Below, one piece after another: positions 33,438 through 44,986 of a DNA stretch of 64,000 nucleotides (the stretch's first letter is position 1; the number at the start of each line of letters is the position of its first letter). The translations under genes were made by a program, and so were the position numbers. Source of the stretch: Acidobacteriaceae bacterium (GTDB lineage: Bacteria; Acidobacteriota; Terriglobia; Terriglobales; Acidobacteriaceae). The notes under the pieces were generated by a model that was given only the letters and a program-made list of their open reading frames with translations, ran no database searches and was not told where the DNA came from. The stretch lies in assembly GCA_021323655.1 (NCBI GenBank), contig JAJPKO010000050.1, forward strand, positions 35,217 to 99,216. Reading direction: 5' to 3'.

Positions 33438-35070
33438 GTTTCGCCAGCCACTCGAAGTCGTAGGCCTCGAAGTCAACAACCGGCGTCTCAATAAAGTTCT
33501 CTTCTAATGGAGGCGACTGTACCTGCCACTCAAGACCTGGCGCCCGCCACGGGTTTGATCCGGCAATTTTGCCATACTTCAGAGACCACAGCAGATAGAT
33601 TCCCGGCAGGATGTAGCCAATCGCCAGCACCGAAGCACCGGCGGTGGAGAGCACATTCAGAATCTGGAACTCCGGCGGATACGCATGATAGCGGCGCGGC
33701 ATGCCCATGTATCCGAGGATGAACTGCGGGAAGAACGTGAGGTTAAAGCCGATAAACAGAATCGAGGCGGCCAGCCTTCCCAGCATCTCCGGATACATAC
33801 GTCCGGTAATCTTCGGCCACCAGAAGTGCAGTCCCGCCATGACGGCGCTGACCATGCCGCCTACCATGACGTAGTGGAAGTGCGCGACGATGAAATACGT
33901 TTCCGTCAGGTGGATGTTCATTCCCAGCGCGGCGAGAAAGACGCCCGTCAACCCGCCAATGGTAAACAGGCCGATAAAGCTGAATGCGTACAGAATCGGC
34001 GTATCGAAACTGATGGAGCCTTTGTAGAGGGTGGACGACCAGTTGAAGATCTTGATCGCCGAAGGTACCGCCACCAGCATCGTCATCAGGGAGAAGACCA
34101 GCGCCGAGTAGTTCGAGATTCCCATGATGAACATATGGTGCGCCCAGACAAAGAAGCTGAAGACAGCAATGGCCACCGAGGAAAATCCAACCGCGGTATA
34201 CCCAAAGACCCTCTTGCGGCTGAAGCAGGCGACCACCTCGGACATGACTCCCATCCCGGGCAAAATCATGACATACACGGCCGGGTGCGAATAAAACCAG
34301 AAGAGGTGCTGGAAGAGCAGCGGGTCGCCGCCTTTGGCGGGATCAAAAACGCCGATGCCGGTAAAGCGCTCCAGCATCACCAGCGCGAGCGCAATCGCGA
34401 TGACCGGCGTTGCCAGCACAAAGATGATCGACGTCGCGTAATAAGACCAGATGAAGAGCGGCAGCCGGAACCAGGTCATTCCCGGCGCGCGCAGCCGGTG
34501 AATGGTCACGATAAAGTTCAGCCCCGTGAGAATGGATGAGAACCCGGCGACAAAGATACCCATCGCGCCGGAGATCACGTGCGTATTGACATAGTGCGTA
34601 CTGAGCGGGGTCGTAAAGGTCCAGCCAGTATCAATCCCGCCCCAGATAATGGTGTACAGCTCAAGAAGACCGCCGGCCACAAACAGATACCAGCTCGTCA
34701 GGTTCAGCCGCGGAAAGGCCACGTCCTTTGCGCCGATCATCAGCGGAATGCAGAAGTTCCCAAGCACTGCCGGAGCAATTGGCACCAGGAAGAAGAACAC
34801 CATAATCAGGCCGTGGATGGAAAAGACCTTATTGTAGGTGTCTGCCGACATCAGCTCCCCGCCTGGAGTGAGCAGGTTCAACCGGATCAGCGCCGCCGCT
34901 GTCCCCCCGATCATGAAGAAGAACACGGTGGTGATCAGATAGAGGATGGCGATGCGCTTGTGGTCCAGCGTCAGCAGCCAACTCTTCAGGCCGTATGAGC
35001 TATTCAGATAAGACCGCTTGGGCATGGTTGCCGTCTGCTGGTCGGGAAGAACAATACTTGTGCTGCTCAT
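33409..35070 (-). CDS. ctaD: Cytochrome c oxidase subunit I, A2-type
   Basis: Subunit I holds low-spin heme a and the heme a3-CuB site that reduces O2 to water. The 553-residue protein has 12 or more helices, H86 (SIHG) for the low-spin heme, H262-P-A-V-Y266 with the cross-linked His-Tyr pair, HH at 311-312 for CuB, and HFHYVMVGG for both hemes. FYSHPAVY replaces the HPEVY of A1 oxidases, so the key glutamate is absent and the YS pair marks an A2-type enzyme like Thermus caa3. Its start overlaps the subunit II stop by 4 nt. Confidence 0.96.
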   Translation of the reverse strand: MSSTSIVLPDQQTATMPKRSYLNSSYGLKSWLLTLDHKRIAILYLITTVFFFMIGGTAAALIRLNLLTPGGELMSADTYNKVFSIHGLIMVFFFLVPIAPAVLGNFCIPLMIGAKDVAFPRLNLTSWYLFVAGGLLELYTIIWGGIDTGWTFTTPLSTHYVNTHVISGAMGIFVAGFSSILTGLNFIVTIHRLRAPGMTWFRLPLFIWSYYATSIIFVLATPVIAIALALVMLERFTGIGVFDPAKGGDPLLFQHLFWFYSHPAVYVMILPGMGVMSEVVACFSRKRVFGYTAVGFSSVAIAVFSFFVWAHHMFIMGISNYSALVFSLMTMLVAVPSAIKIFNWSSTLYKGSISFDTPILYAFSFIGLFTIGGLTGVFLAALGMNIHLTETYFIVAHFHYVMVGGMVSAVMAGLHFWWPKITGRMYPEMLGRLAASILFIGFNLTFFPQFILGYMGMPRRYHAYPPEFQILNVLSTAGASVLAIGYILPGIYLLWSLKYGKIAGSNPWRAPGLEWQVQSPPLEENFIETPVVDFEAYDFEWLAKHENEVQTVG

Positions 35071-36125
35071 TGCTTCACCGTTCCTTGTCCAGGTGCCGGA
35101 GCTGCCCCCGTTGGCTGGATTTGGCTTGTAGTCAGCGTCTGCTGAATACGGTAATTCGAGTTGAGGTTCTTAATGTATTCCACCAGTGAGATGAGGCCTT
35201 CTTCGCTCACCTGCCCCTGGTAGGTCGGCATAATGGGTGCAAACCCGGCCATCTGGTGCAATGTTGGATTCAGGATCGCGTCGCGCAGAAACGCATCGTC
35301 CACCATAGCAGTGGACCCATTCGCCAGTTGCACTTTGGTCCCGTACATCTGCGCCAGGTTGGGCCCGCGCGCTTCCGGGCTGCCGGAGTGGCACTGGTTG
35401 CAGCCCAGGCTGGCAAACAGGCGCTCTCCATTTTGTGCCAGCGACGATCCGCTGGTCGAGGTCGCCGTCCATGCCTGGTAGTCTTCCGGAGACATGGCCA
35501 CCACTTCGCCAATCATCTGCGAGTGCAGAGTGCCGCAGTATTGGGTGCAGAACAAGTGGTATGTGCCGGGCTGCGTCACCTGAAACCAGACCGTGGTGTA
35601 CCGCCCGGGAATGACTTCGCGCTTTACCCGGAATGCCGGAATGGAAAAGCTGTGAAAGACGTCCTGCGAAATCATCGTGAGCTGCACGGGACGGTTGATG
35701 GGAACATGGAGCGCATTGATCTCATGCTGCCCGCCCGGGTGCTCGGCCTTCCACATCCACTGCTTGCCAACAATATAGATGTTCATGGCGTTGGTCGGCG
35801 GGTTATAGATGCGGAAATAGAGCAGCGCACCCCAGACAAATGCAATCAGGAACAGCCCCAGCGGAATAATGGTCCACGTAGCTTCCAGTAATGTGTTGCC
35901 CTCGATCTGTGTGGCTTCCGGGTTCCTCTCCTTGCGGTAGAGCACGGAGAACCCAACCACCATCGCCACCACAATCCCGGTCCCGACCAGCGAGATAAGA
36001 AGCAGATAAAAATAGAACTCGTCCGTATACGGAGCGATCGTAGACGCCTCGGGTGGAAACAGCGGGAAGCGATGGAGCCACTTCTGCAAAAACTGCCAAA
36101 GTACGGGGCTAATGTAATGCATCAT
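35067..36125 (-). CDS. ctaC: Cytochrome c oxidase subunit II with fused cytochrome c domain (caa3 type)
   Basis: Subunit II takes electrons from the donor cytochrome through CuA. The 352-residue protein has two membrane helices (about 38-62 and 80-104), a cupredoxin domain with CuA ligands H158, C193, C197, H201 and M204, and a C-terminal cytochrome c domain with CNQCH (242-246). The residue between the CuA cysteines that is usually Glu is Gln195 here; only its backbone binds copper, so function should be kept. A Pro/Ala/Gln tail closes it. The fused heme domain suggests direct electron receipt from ActA or ActE. Confidence 0.95.
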   Translation of the reverse strand: MMHYISPVLWQFLQKWLHRFPLFPPEASTIAPYTDEFYFYLLLISLVGTGIVVAMVVGFSVLYRKERNPEATQIEGNTLLEATWTIIPLGLFLIAFVWGALLYFRIYNPPTNAMNIYIVGKQWMWKAEHPGGQHEINALHVPINRPVQLTMISQDVFHSFSIPAFRVKREVIPGRYTTVWFQVTQPGTYHLFCTQYCGTLHSQMIGEVVAMSPEDYQAWTATSTSGSSLAQNGERLFASLGCNQCHSGSPEARGPNLAQMYGTKVQLANGSTAMVDDAFLRDAILNPTLHQMAGFAPIMPTYQGQVSEEGLISLVEYIKNLNSNYRIQQTLTTSQIQPTGAAPAPGQGTVKQ

Positions 36126-36131
36126 CCCTAT

Positions 36132-37049
36132 TTATCCGATCACGTTTTTCCAGTTTGGAGCCGGACTGCGCCGCTTTTGCTTTGCTTCGCGCCGGAACGC
36201 CACTAACAAATACAAACCGAGACAAAATACCGTCAGCAGACACGCCAACTGCACCACCCGCGCAATCACCAGGCTGTGCCTGTTCAACATCGGATCGTAG
36301 TGGTAGCAGTACGTCAAAATGTTGTCTACTGGGGAGCCGATCTTGTGCTGCGAAGCCTCAACCAGACCCAGCATCAGGTCCTTGGGTGAGTACTCCACAC
36401 CCAGGTAATACTGCGCAATGCGCCCATCTGGCGTTATCAACTGGATGGCGCTCGCATGAGCAAACTGGTTCAGCCTGCCGTCCGGCCCGGGCACGCGCGT
36501 ATAGCCGAATCCGGTGGCGCTCGCCAGCGCCTGAATCGCCGGCTCCTGCCCGGTAAGGAAGTGCCAGCCTGCCGCCGTCTCCGGATGCCCGTAGCGTTTG
36601 ACGTAATACGCCTTCTTCTTCGCGGCCAGGTCATACGTCTCGGTTGGATCAATGCTGATCACGACAATGTCGTAGTCTTTGCCCGGCCTGAACTTCACCA
36701 TCTCCAGCGCGCCCACCAGCCCGTTCAGTTCCTCGGAGCAGAGCATAGGGCAGTTGTAATACACCAGCGCCAGAATCACCGGACGCTTGCCGAAATAATC
36801 TCCCAGATGGACGGCCTTTCCCGTTTCATCACGAAACTCGGTCTCAAGCGGCAGCTTTGTATTCAGTTTCTGCACAATGGTGACCTTGCTCAGCACCGGA
36901 GGCAGCTTGTCTCCGGCCGCTTCGCCCATTTGTTTGTCGCCATATGCGGAAACCTGAGCGCGCGCGGGCCATCCAACAACGCACAGTACCAGCACAAGCG
37001 CAACGGCGCCTGCCTGCATCCATCTCCGGATTGTTGTTTCTGCCTGCAT
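36132..37049 (-). CDS. SCO1/SenC-family copper chaperone
   Basis: SCO proteins deliver copper to, or reduce, the CuA site of subunit II outside the membrane. The 305-residue protein has an N-terminal signal or anchor (about 12-30), a thioredoxin fold with the CxxxC pair as C100-PML-C104, and the partner histidine H198 in NQFAHASA. A C-terminal membrane helix (about 264-284) and a basic tail are extra relative to many SCO proteins, so this one may be anchored at its C-terminus. It lies between the act genes and subunit II, 6 bp from the latter. Confidence 0.93.
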   Translation of the reverse strand: MQAETTIRRWMQAGAVALVLVLCVVGWPARAQVSAYGDKQMGEAAGDKLPPVLSKVTIVQKLNTKLPLETEFRDETGKAVHLGDYFGKRPVILALVYYNCPMLCSEELNGLVGALEMVKFRPGKDYDIVVISIDPTETYDLAAKKKAYYVKRYGHPETAAGWHFLTGQEPAIQALASATGFGYTRVPGPDGRLNQFAHASAIQLITPDGRIAQYYLGVEYSPKDLMLGLVEASQHKIGSPVDNILTYCYHYDPMLNRHSLVIARVVQLACLLTVFCLGLYLLVAFRREAKQKRRSPAPNWKNVIG

Positions 37050-37105
37050 ATACCTCTATGCTAGTCCGTCCGCGCGGCTGCCTCGCTTATCGGCAGCATG
37101 TCACT

Positions 37106-37786
37106 TCAATGGTTGTTCGCATTACTGGAAGCCTGTTCCCCCGGCGTCCGGGACGCGCTGTGCTCTTCCTGCTCATACGCCGTGCGCGCAAATCCGTCTG
37201 TCAGCGGCGCCGTAATTTCCACTGGATGATCGCCCGCCATCAGCGGTTCTGCCTGCTGCGGCTGCGGCGCGACCGGCAGCCCGCGCTGGGCAATCAGTTC
37301 CATGGCCCTCTCAATGGGAATGCGCACCGTGCCCTTCGAGCGGTCCACCCAGCTGTAGTTTTCCAGCAGCAGGTCTTCCCTCGCATGGAGATCGGCTGTG
37401 TCCTGATTGCCGTCATCCCCTTGCAGCCGCGGCGTCGGAAAGGACTGTGTCATCTGCTTTAACTGCTGCTGCTGCAGCGCCGGGTCCGATTCCATGTTGC
37501 GTCCCTTGCCGGCGGGAAAGTTCGCCTGGTTCCATTTGTTGGGCGGCCCGTCATGCTTTACCAGCGCATTGTTGATGACCTTGCCCATTCCGAAGCAAAA
37601 GACGAAGAAAACGCCCAGAGAAACCGCAAGCGCCAGGAGAAAGACCAGGATGCCCTGCACGCTGACATCGGTAAGCTCATACCCTTCACGGACAGAGCTG
37701 TCCATGTCCACCGATTCATTGTGCTGGTGGGTCTCGCGCGTGGTACTGTGCTCGTGCTTGCGCAGATTGTCATTATGCATGGGCAT
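37106..37786 (-). CDS. One-helix membrane protein of unknown function in the act-cox operon
   Basis: The product of about 226 residues has a His/Asp/Glu-rich cytoplasmic head, one membrane helix (about 42-66, ILVFLLALAVSLGVFFVF), and a soluble Gln/Pro-rich region. Within that region LLLENYSWVDRSKGTVRIPI followed by AMELIAQRGLP resembles a short conserved module. No cysteine or heme site is present, so it is not an electron carrier. I start at ATG 37786 with GGAG 7 nt upstream; another ATG two codons in is possible. It overlaps actF by 14 nt. A role in assembling the ACIII-oxidase unit is inference from position. Confidence 0.7.
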   Translation of the reverse strand: MPMHNDNLRKHEHSTTRETHQHNESVDMDSSVREGYELTDVSVQGILVFLLALAVSLGVFFVFCFGMGKVINNALVKHDGPPNKWNQANFPAGKGRNMESDPALQQQQLKQMTQSFPTPRLQGDDGNQDTADLHAREDLLLENYSWVDRSKGTVRIPIERAMELIAQRGLPVAPQPQQAEPLMAGDHPVEITAPLTDGFARTAYEQEEHSASRTPGEQASSNANNH

Positions 37787-39062
37787 GTTCGGGCTCCAGG
37801 ATCTCCTCGAGATGCGGGTCGTTGGTGGCAACCAAGGGCCGCGTCTTCAGGTTCGTGAAGTAGTAGGCCATCCAGAAGGCGATCATCGCCACCGGCACCG
37901 TCAGGTATTCCAGAATGCCGATGCTGAAGTGCAGGTTCCGGGCTGCGTCCTTAAAGTTCGGCTCAATCAGCCAGAACATGTCCCAGCACCGGGCAAAGAT
38001 CATCACACAGCAGCAGACCGCCAGGCGTCCTTTGATCCGCTTCAGGTCGCGCGAAAGCAGCAGAGTGAAGGGAATCAGCCAGTGGAAGACCACATCGAGC
38101 GTGGCCACCACGCCCCAGTTTCCGCGCACACGATCCAGGTACCAGGGAATCTCTTCCGGTGAGTTGCCTGACCAGATAATCAGGAAAGCAGCGAACGCCA
38201 GATAGATATTCAACATGACAAAGGCAAAGCACAGCTTGCCCAGATCATGCTGTTCGGTGATGCGCATGATTGTCTTGATCGGCTCGGCCTTCGACAGGCC
38301 GATCAGCGTCAGAATCACCAGCGCCAGCACGCCATAGGCTTGTCCGACGAGGAATTGCAGGCCGTATACCGTCGAGTACCACGTCACATCGAGTGACATG
38401 ACCCAGTAGATTGAGACGGCCGTCAGCGTCAGCGTGTAGAAGACCACGCCAAAACCGCTCAGGTTCTCAAACTTCACCTGCCAGTAAGGAACATTCGGCG
38501 CGGTGTCCGCATCCCGCTGGAGGGACCACTTGTTCAGCAGATGCGTATAAAGCCACCAGCTGGCGAAGCAGAAGATGGACACGCACCAGAACGTCACCGG
38601 GTTCAGCAGCGGATGCTTGAAGTAGATGCTGTGCGCCTGTGTTGCAGAAATCAGGTGCTGCTTCCACGCTCCCCACGGGTCAGTGTTGTACCTCGACCAT
38701 AGATACAACTGCTTGAAGGACATGCCGAAGATGCCGACGGGGAGGAAGTACAGGAAGACCAGCGGAAGCGTCCGCGTCATTGCCTCCAGGGGGCGCCGCA
38801 CCAGCAGGCCCCACTTGCCGCCGGAGAGATACTGCGTCATCAGCAGTGCCATGCCGCCGCAGCAGAAACCGAAGGAGATCATCGTTCCATGCAGCCAGGC
38901 ACGCAGGAAGTGGTTCCATCCATCGCCGGCCAAGAAGCCGAGGATGATTCCGAGCGCGCCAAAAATCGCGCCAATCACCAGTGCCCGTGCGCGCCAGCGG
39001 TCCACAAATTCCGGAGCGCCCAGATCATGCGGCAGTGTCTTTGCGTGTTGCGCCATCGTCAT
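37773..39062 (-). CDS. actF: Alternative complex III subunit ActF (quinol:cytochrome c oxidoreductase)
   Basis: ActF is the second, NrfD-related polytopic subunit of alternative complex III. The 429-residue protein has about ten membrane helices, with WLHGTMISFGFCCGGMALLM, LPLVFLYFLPVG and TVYGLQFLVGQAYGVLALVIL among them. It lacks cofactor motifs; in solved ACIII structures such a subunit sits opposite ActC. It starts at ATG 39062 (or 39056), 3 bp after actE, and overlaps the next gene. Some relatives read shorter at the N-terminus. Confidence 0.9.
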   Translation of the reverse strand: MTMAQHAKTLPHDLGAPEFVDRWRARALVIGAIFGALGIILGFLAGDGWNHFLRAWLHGTMISFGFCCGGMALLMTQYLSGGKWGLLVRRPLEAMTRTLPLVFLYFLPVGIFGMSFKQLYLWSRYNTDPWGAWKQHLISATQAHSIYFKHPLLNPVTFWCVSIFCFASWWLYTHLLNKWSLQRDADTAPNVPYWQVKFENLSGFGVVFYTLTLTAVSIYWVMSLDVTWYSTVYGLQFLVGQAYGVLALVILTLIGLSKAEPIKTIMRITEQHDLGKLCFAFVMLNIYLAFAAFLIIWSGNSPEEIPWYLDRVRGNWGVVATLDVVFHWLIPFTLLLSRDLKRIKGRLAVCCCVMIFARCWDMFWLIEPNFKDAARNLHFSIGILEYLTVPVAMIAFWMAYYFTNLKTRPLVATNDPHLEEILEPEHAHA

Positions 39063-39065
39063 TCC

Positions 39066-39863
39066 TTATTGCTTTGGCCCGGACGTTGCCGGAGTGCCTT
39101 TCGCATTGCTCTTTGCGTTGCCTTCATTCCTGCTCGTGAGATTGACCGTGTTCGCGTTCCACGCCGGAGCACCCGCCACAACACCCTGCGTTGGCAGGGA
39201 CTGCACGTTCGTGTTCTGCGCCATGGGCCACGGCCCTGCAAAGCTGGCGGGCAGTCCATCCCGCTCGGCAATGTCCTTCAGGTCCTGCACCTGCGTCCCC
39301 TGCGGAACATCGGAGAGCTTCGCATTCTGGCTCAGTTGCAGCGCGCGGATGTATGCTGCCACCGCCCAGCGGTCTTCCGGCGAAAGCTGCGCCGCATAAT
39401 CCGGCATCGCTCCATAGCCGTTCGTCATGACATAGAAATAGTGGCTGAGCGGTTGGGCCAGGCGGCGTGCGTCGTGTAAATTGCCCGCAGGCTTGTATCC
39501 GCGCTGCACGATCATGCCGTCACCATTGCCGACGCGCGAGTGGCAGGGCGTGCAGTAGATATTGAAGCGTTCCTGCCCGCGTTCCAGCACCGTCATGGTC
39601 ACCGGAAACGGCATCATGTCCTGCTCCTTGCCGTTCTGCAATCCTGTGTAGAAGTACTCGTCCTGGTGGAGCTGGCCGCGGGCGACGGTGTTTACCACCT
39701 GCGGACGCGCCGAGCGCCCATCGGCAAAGAAGGCCGACCCGCGCTGCGGAATGTCCTTGGGCTGGTTGTGCATGTCCTGACGGCACCCGGCCACAAGCCC
39801 CAGCGCTGCAAGCGCCCCGGCGGCCAGAAGACCCCTCCGTCCTCTGATGCGGAATTGGTCCAT
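39066..39863 (-). CDS. actE: Alternative complex III monoheme cytochrome c, ActE (lipoprotein)
   Basis: The 265-residue protein begins with a basic head, a hydrophobic stretch and an LVAGC lipobox (C27), so it should be lipid-anchored outside the membrane. A single CTPCH (104-108) and a downstream methionine region (YVMTNGYGAMPDY) mark one c-type heme. A Pro/Asn/Ala-rich tail of about 60 residues follows. It would pass electrons between ActA/ActB and the oxidase. Start is ATG 39863, 4 bp after the actD stop; the much longer open frame upstream is a shadow of actD. Confidence 0.9.
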   Translation of the reverse strand: MDQFRIRGRRGLLAAGALAALGLVAGCRQDMHNQPKDIPQRGSAFFADGRSARPQVVNTVARGQLHQDEYFYTGLQNGKEQDMMPFPVTMTVLERGQERFNIYCTPCHSRVGNGDGMIVQRGYKPAGNLHDARRLAQPLSHYFYVMTNGYGAMPDYAAQLSPEDRWAVAAYIRALQLSQNAKLSDVPQGTQVQDLKDIAERDGLPASFAGPWPMAQNTNVQSLPTQGVVAGAPAWNANTVNLTSRNEGNAKSNAKGTPATSGPKQ

Positions 39864-39867
39864 TGTC

Positions 39868-40412
39868 TTAATACTCCACCTCCACCACGGAGACGGGCTG
39901 AAAGCTTTCCAGAAAGGCTCTGGACTGCGCGACTTCAAACTTCGGGTCCGTGGCCTCCAGGCAAAGGAAGAACTTGTCCGAGGTTGCACCGCCGCGAAAA
40001 TTCGGCGCATTAAACAGCGGATGATACGGTTCCGGAAGCCCGCACAGCGCAAACAACCCGAAGAATGCCGAAAGGCCCGACCACAGAATGGTCCACTCAT
40101 AAGCTGGAACAATGAATGCCGGCCAGGAATAATACGGCCGCCCGGCAATGTTCAGCGGATAGGCCCAGACCGAGATCCAGGTCTCAAGCCCAAACATCGC
40201 AGCCACGCCCAGAAGGCCGCCGATGAGGCAGACCAGCGAGACCTCGTCGCGATGGAAGCCGATGGCTTCTGCCGCCTCTTCCACCGGATAGGGCGTGTAG
40301 CAATCCATGCGGCGGTATCCGGAATCGTAAGCGGCCTGCGCGGCGCGCACCAGGTCGCCTGGCGAATCGAACTCCGCCAGCAGTCCGTAAGTCCCTTCAC
40401 GTATCGCAGACA

Positions 40413-40413
<1 letters not shown>
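39868..40413 (-). CDS. actD: Alternative complex III subunit ActD (DUF3341)
   Basis: The 181-residue protein matches DUF3341: an N-terminal ferredoxin-like soluble part (LLAEFDSPGDLVRAAQAAYD and DCYTPYPVEE, 12-48), then two membrane helices (about 60-80 and 100-125). A C-terminal soluble segment starts at NAPNFRGGATSDKFFLCLEA. ActD carries no cofactor and packs against ActC and ActF. Its ATG shares one base with the actC TGA, a strong coupling signal. Confidence 0.92.
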
Positions 40414-41834
<1,421 letters not shown>

Positions 41835-41849
41835 TTTCCGTCCAGCCTT

Positions 41850-44800
41850 CTAAGCTTCCAGCCCATCGGCCAGTTCTGGGTTGATATTGAGCACCTCGGC
41901 GACATACGTCGTGCGCGGACGCGTGTTGTTGTCCGCCAGCACGCCATAAGTGCGCAACTGTTCCTTCAGTTTGCGGACCTTGCTGTTGCGGTCATTGATG
42001 TTTCCAAAGACGATTGCCTCCGTCGGGCACGCCTGCTGGCATGCAGTCACGATCTCGCCATCGCGAATTTCGCGGTTCTGCTTATCGGCCTGGATCTTCG
42101 CCGCGTTGATGCGCTGCAGGCAGTAGCTGCACTTTTCCATCACGCCGCGGCTGCGCACCGTCACATTAGGATTGCGCATCAGCTTCAGGCTCTCCGTCTC
42201 ATAGTCTGAAAAGAGCATGAAGTTGAAGCGGCGCACCTTATACGGACAGTTGTTCGAGCAGTAGCGCGTGCCCACGCAGCGGTTATAGACCATCGTGTTC
42301 AGGCCTTCCGGCGTGTGTACCGTCGCGCCTACCGGGCACACTTGCTCGCACGGAGCATTCTCGCAATGCTGGCACAGCATGGGCTGGAAGTGCGCTCTCG
42401 GGGCCGCAAGATCGCCCTCGAAGTACGTATCAATGCGTATCCACTGCATGATGCGCCCGACGCCCACCTGGTGCTTGCCGACGACCGCGTTGTTGTTTTC
42501 CGCATAGCAGCTTACGACGCAGGCGTTGCAGCCCACGCAGGCGTTCATGTCAATGGACATGCCCCATGCGTTCTTGTCGTAGCGGTAGGCGGGGAAGAGG
42601 CTTTCATCCGGCTCAGGATCTTCGCGTCCCTCGCCCTCATGGGCAAAGTTCGGGTTTTTCCTGAACTCCTCGAGCGTGGCATAGCGGACAATGGCGCGGT
42701 CAATCGCCTCATTGCCTTCGAGCGAATGCGTGCCGCTTCCGTCTCCGCCCACAAACACCGCGCGATGGTCGGTGTAGTGGCTCTTGGTTACGTAGAAGAG
42801 GTATGTGTCACCCGTCTTGCGCAGTTCCGCACCCGTTAAATAGAGCGGCGCAGCAGAGGTGCGGACCTCATACGCATTAAAGCCGAAGCCGCTTCCCACG
42901 CGACCGGCGCGGCTGCGCCCCTGCCCGAGCGTGAGAGTAATGGAGTTGTCCGGATGTCCGGGAACAGCAAAGACCGGGGCCTTCACCTTGAAGCCGTTGG
43001 CGCTGATCTCAACCACATCATGCTCGGCCAGCCCCAGCCTGCCCAGCGTGCCGTAGCTCATCATTGCCGCGTTGTCCCACGAAATGTTCGTGACCGGGCG
43101 CGGAATCTCCTGCAGCCAGCCCACATTGGCGTAGCGGCCATCGTAGAGGTGGTAATCGGGCCGGAAGACAATCTCCAGCGCGTCAGAAGATGGCTGCGCG
43201 CTCGCCGGTATCTGCGCCTTACCCGCCGCGTTCTTCGGCTGAAACGCTGTGCCGACAATCCAGCCATCGTGCAGGGCCTTGCGCCAGTTGAACTCAAAAT
43301 CACCTTTGCCGGAAAGCGCCGGACGCCAGTTCTCGCGCACCGCGTCATAGGCTGATAGATCAGGATTGTCCAGCATCGCCTGGATGATCTCATGCGCCGT
43401 ATGCCCGCCGTATAAAGGCTCAATCAGTGGCTGCACAATCGAGACCGTGCCGTCATATGCGCGCGCGTCTGACCAGCTTTCGAGATAATGTGCGCTGTTG
43501 ATGTGCCAGTGCGCCAGCACCGCCGTTTCGTTCACGTGCGAATCGAGGTGGACAATCGTGCCCGCCTTGCCCATTGCTTCTTCAAACTTCAGATCGGCAG
43601 GCGCGGTGTATACCGGATTGGCATTGAGAACCACCAGCCAGTCCACTTTGCCTGCATTCAGGTCCGCCACCAGCGACTTCAGATCATCCGTCTGGATGGT
43701 GGGCAGCGGATTCACCGCCTCGGTGTAGACCACCGTCTTGCCCACATTGCCCAGTGCCTGATTGATTGCAATCGCCGCCAGATGCACAGCAGGCGTCTGG
43801 TGCTCTCCAGGAATGACAACGCATTTACCCGCGTTGGCCTTCAGGTCTTTCGCTACCGCGGCCAGAAACTTCTTCGCGTCATCGGTCCCGTTAAAGTCTG
43901 CCGAAGCACCTCCACCCAGCGCGCCCGCAAGCGCGGCCGCAAATGCGGGAACATCGCTCGCCCGCAGCGCCAGCCTGTGCTCGGCCTTCAGCCCTGTGGT
44001 CGTCGTCCAGCTCTCGACCACATACAGGCGGTTCATCTCCGTCGTGCCGTCCAGGCGCCGCTTGTTGGCGTAGTCCCTGGCCAATTTGTGGAAGCCGGGA
44101 AAGATGGCGCTCGAAAGAAAATCCGCATCCAGCGAGAGAACCACGTCGGCCGCATCGAGCTTGTACTGCGCATCCGCATAATCACCGAAGGCGGCCCTGG
44201 ATGCAGCATAGGCCGAATCGCGGTTCACCGGGTCATACTGCACCAGCTTCGCATTCGGGAAAGCGACCTGCGCCTTCTTCCACTGGGCCGCCAGCGTGGG
44301 CGAAGTGATGGTGCTTGAAAGAATGTAGATGCCTTCGCCGCCGGAGGCCTTCTTGTCTGCCAGACGCGCGCGCCACGCCGCCTGGAATGCTCCCCAGTGG
44401 CTCGTTTCTCCGCGATACAGCACATGCTGCGAGCGGTCCGGATCATACAGGTCCAGCAGCGTCGCTTGCGTAATCGGGTCAGACCCGCCCTTGATATAGG
44501 GGTGCTCCGGGTTTCCGTCAATCTTGATGGGCCGGAATGCGTCGCTCTTCACCAGCACCGGGACTGCGCCCGACGCAAAAGGGCAGGCCGTCGCAAAGTA
44601 CATCGGCTTGCCCAGAACCAGGTCTTCGGGGGCCTTGATGTACGGATAAATTGGCTCATCCGGCTGCTTGGTGCAACCTGCCAGCCCGGCCAGCGCCAGC
44701 GACGCTCCCGCCATCTTCAAAAAGCCGCGCCGTGAGACGGAGTCAATCCACTCCGACGACTGCTGCGGAAATTCGCTGCGCAGCATCTCGTGAAATTCCG

Positions 44801-44936
44801 GCGTATCAGCAAGTTCTTCGAGACTGCGCCAGTACTTTTTGCCCGTCTTGCCGTTCAGCCTGGCGCGAACCTCGTCCAGCGTCAGACCTTTCCTGACTGG
44901 CACCACTCCCTCTTTGTCTTTTCCGTTCTGGCTCAT
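41850..44936 (-). CDS. actB: Alternative complex III iron-sulfur/molybdopterin-like subunit ActB
   Basis: The protein of about 1,028 residues is a fusion of a molybdopterin oxidoreductase-like domain (about 90-740) and a four-cluster ferredoxin domain (about 760-1000). It has a Tat signal SRRGFLK (68-74) followed by LAGC at residue 88. The ferredoxin part shows CVGCNACVVSC, CQHCENAPCEQVCP, CVGTRYCSNNCP and CQQACP. In ACIII the Mo-like domain holds no cofactor. I start at ATG 44936, preceded by AAGGG at good spacing; an ATG at 44990 overlapping the actA stop is an alternative adding 18 residues. Confidence 0.94.
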   Translation of the reverse strand: MSQNGKDKEGVVPVRKGLTLDEVRARLNGKTGKKYWRSLEELADTPEFHEMLRSEFPQQSSEWIDSVSRRGFLKMAGASLALAGLAGCTKQPDEPIYPYIKAPEDLVLGKPMYFATACPFASGAVPVLVKSDAFRPIKIDGNPEHPYIKGGSDPITQATLLDLYDPDRSQHVLYRGETSHWGAFQAAWRARLADKKASGGEGIYILSSTITSPTLAAQWKKAQVAFPNAKLVQYDPVNRDSAYAASRAAFGDYADAQYKLDAADVVLSLDADFLSSAIFPGFHKLARDYANKRRLDGTTEMNRLYVVESWTTTTGLKAEHRLALRASDVPAFAAALAGALGGGASADFNGTDDAKKFLAAVAKDLKANAGKCVVIPGEHQTPAVHLAAIAINQALGNVGKTVVYTEAVNPLPTIQTDDLKSLVADLNAGKVDWLVVLNANPVYTAPADLKFEEAMGKAGTIVHLDSHVNETAVLAHWHINSAHYLESWSDARAYDGTVSIVQPLIEPLYGGHTAHEIIQAMLDNPDLSAYDAVRENWRPALSGKGDFEFNWRKALHDGWIVGTAFQPKNAAGKAQIPASAQPSSDALEIVFRPDYHLYDGRYANVGWLQEIPRPVTNISWDNAAMMSYGTLGRLGLAEHDVVEISANGFKVKAPVFAVPGHPDNSITLTLGQGRSRAGRVGSGFGFNAYEVRTSAAPLYLTGAELRKTGDTYLFYVTKSHYTDHRAVFVGGDGSGTHSLEGNEAIDRAIVRYATLEEFRKNPNFAHEGEGREDPEPDESLFPAYRYDKNAWGMSIDMNACVGCNACVVSCYAENNNAVVGKHQVGVGRIMQWIRIDTYFEGDLAAPRAHFQPMLCQHCENAPCEQVCPVGATVHTPEGLNTMVYNRCVGTRYCSNNCPYKVRRFNFMLFSDYETESLKLMRNPNVTVRSRGVMEKCSYCLQRINAAKIQADKQNREIRDGEIVTACQQACPTEAIVFGNINDRNSKVRKLKEQLRTYGVLADNNTRPRTTYVAEVLNINPELADGLEA

Positions 44937-44986
44937 TTGTGGCCCTTGTCTCTGGTCTTCAATGGCGGAAAAATGCTGCTTGTCCC

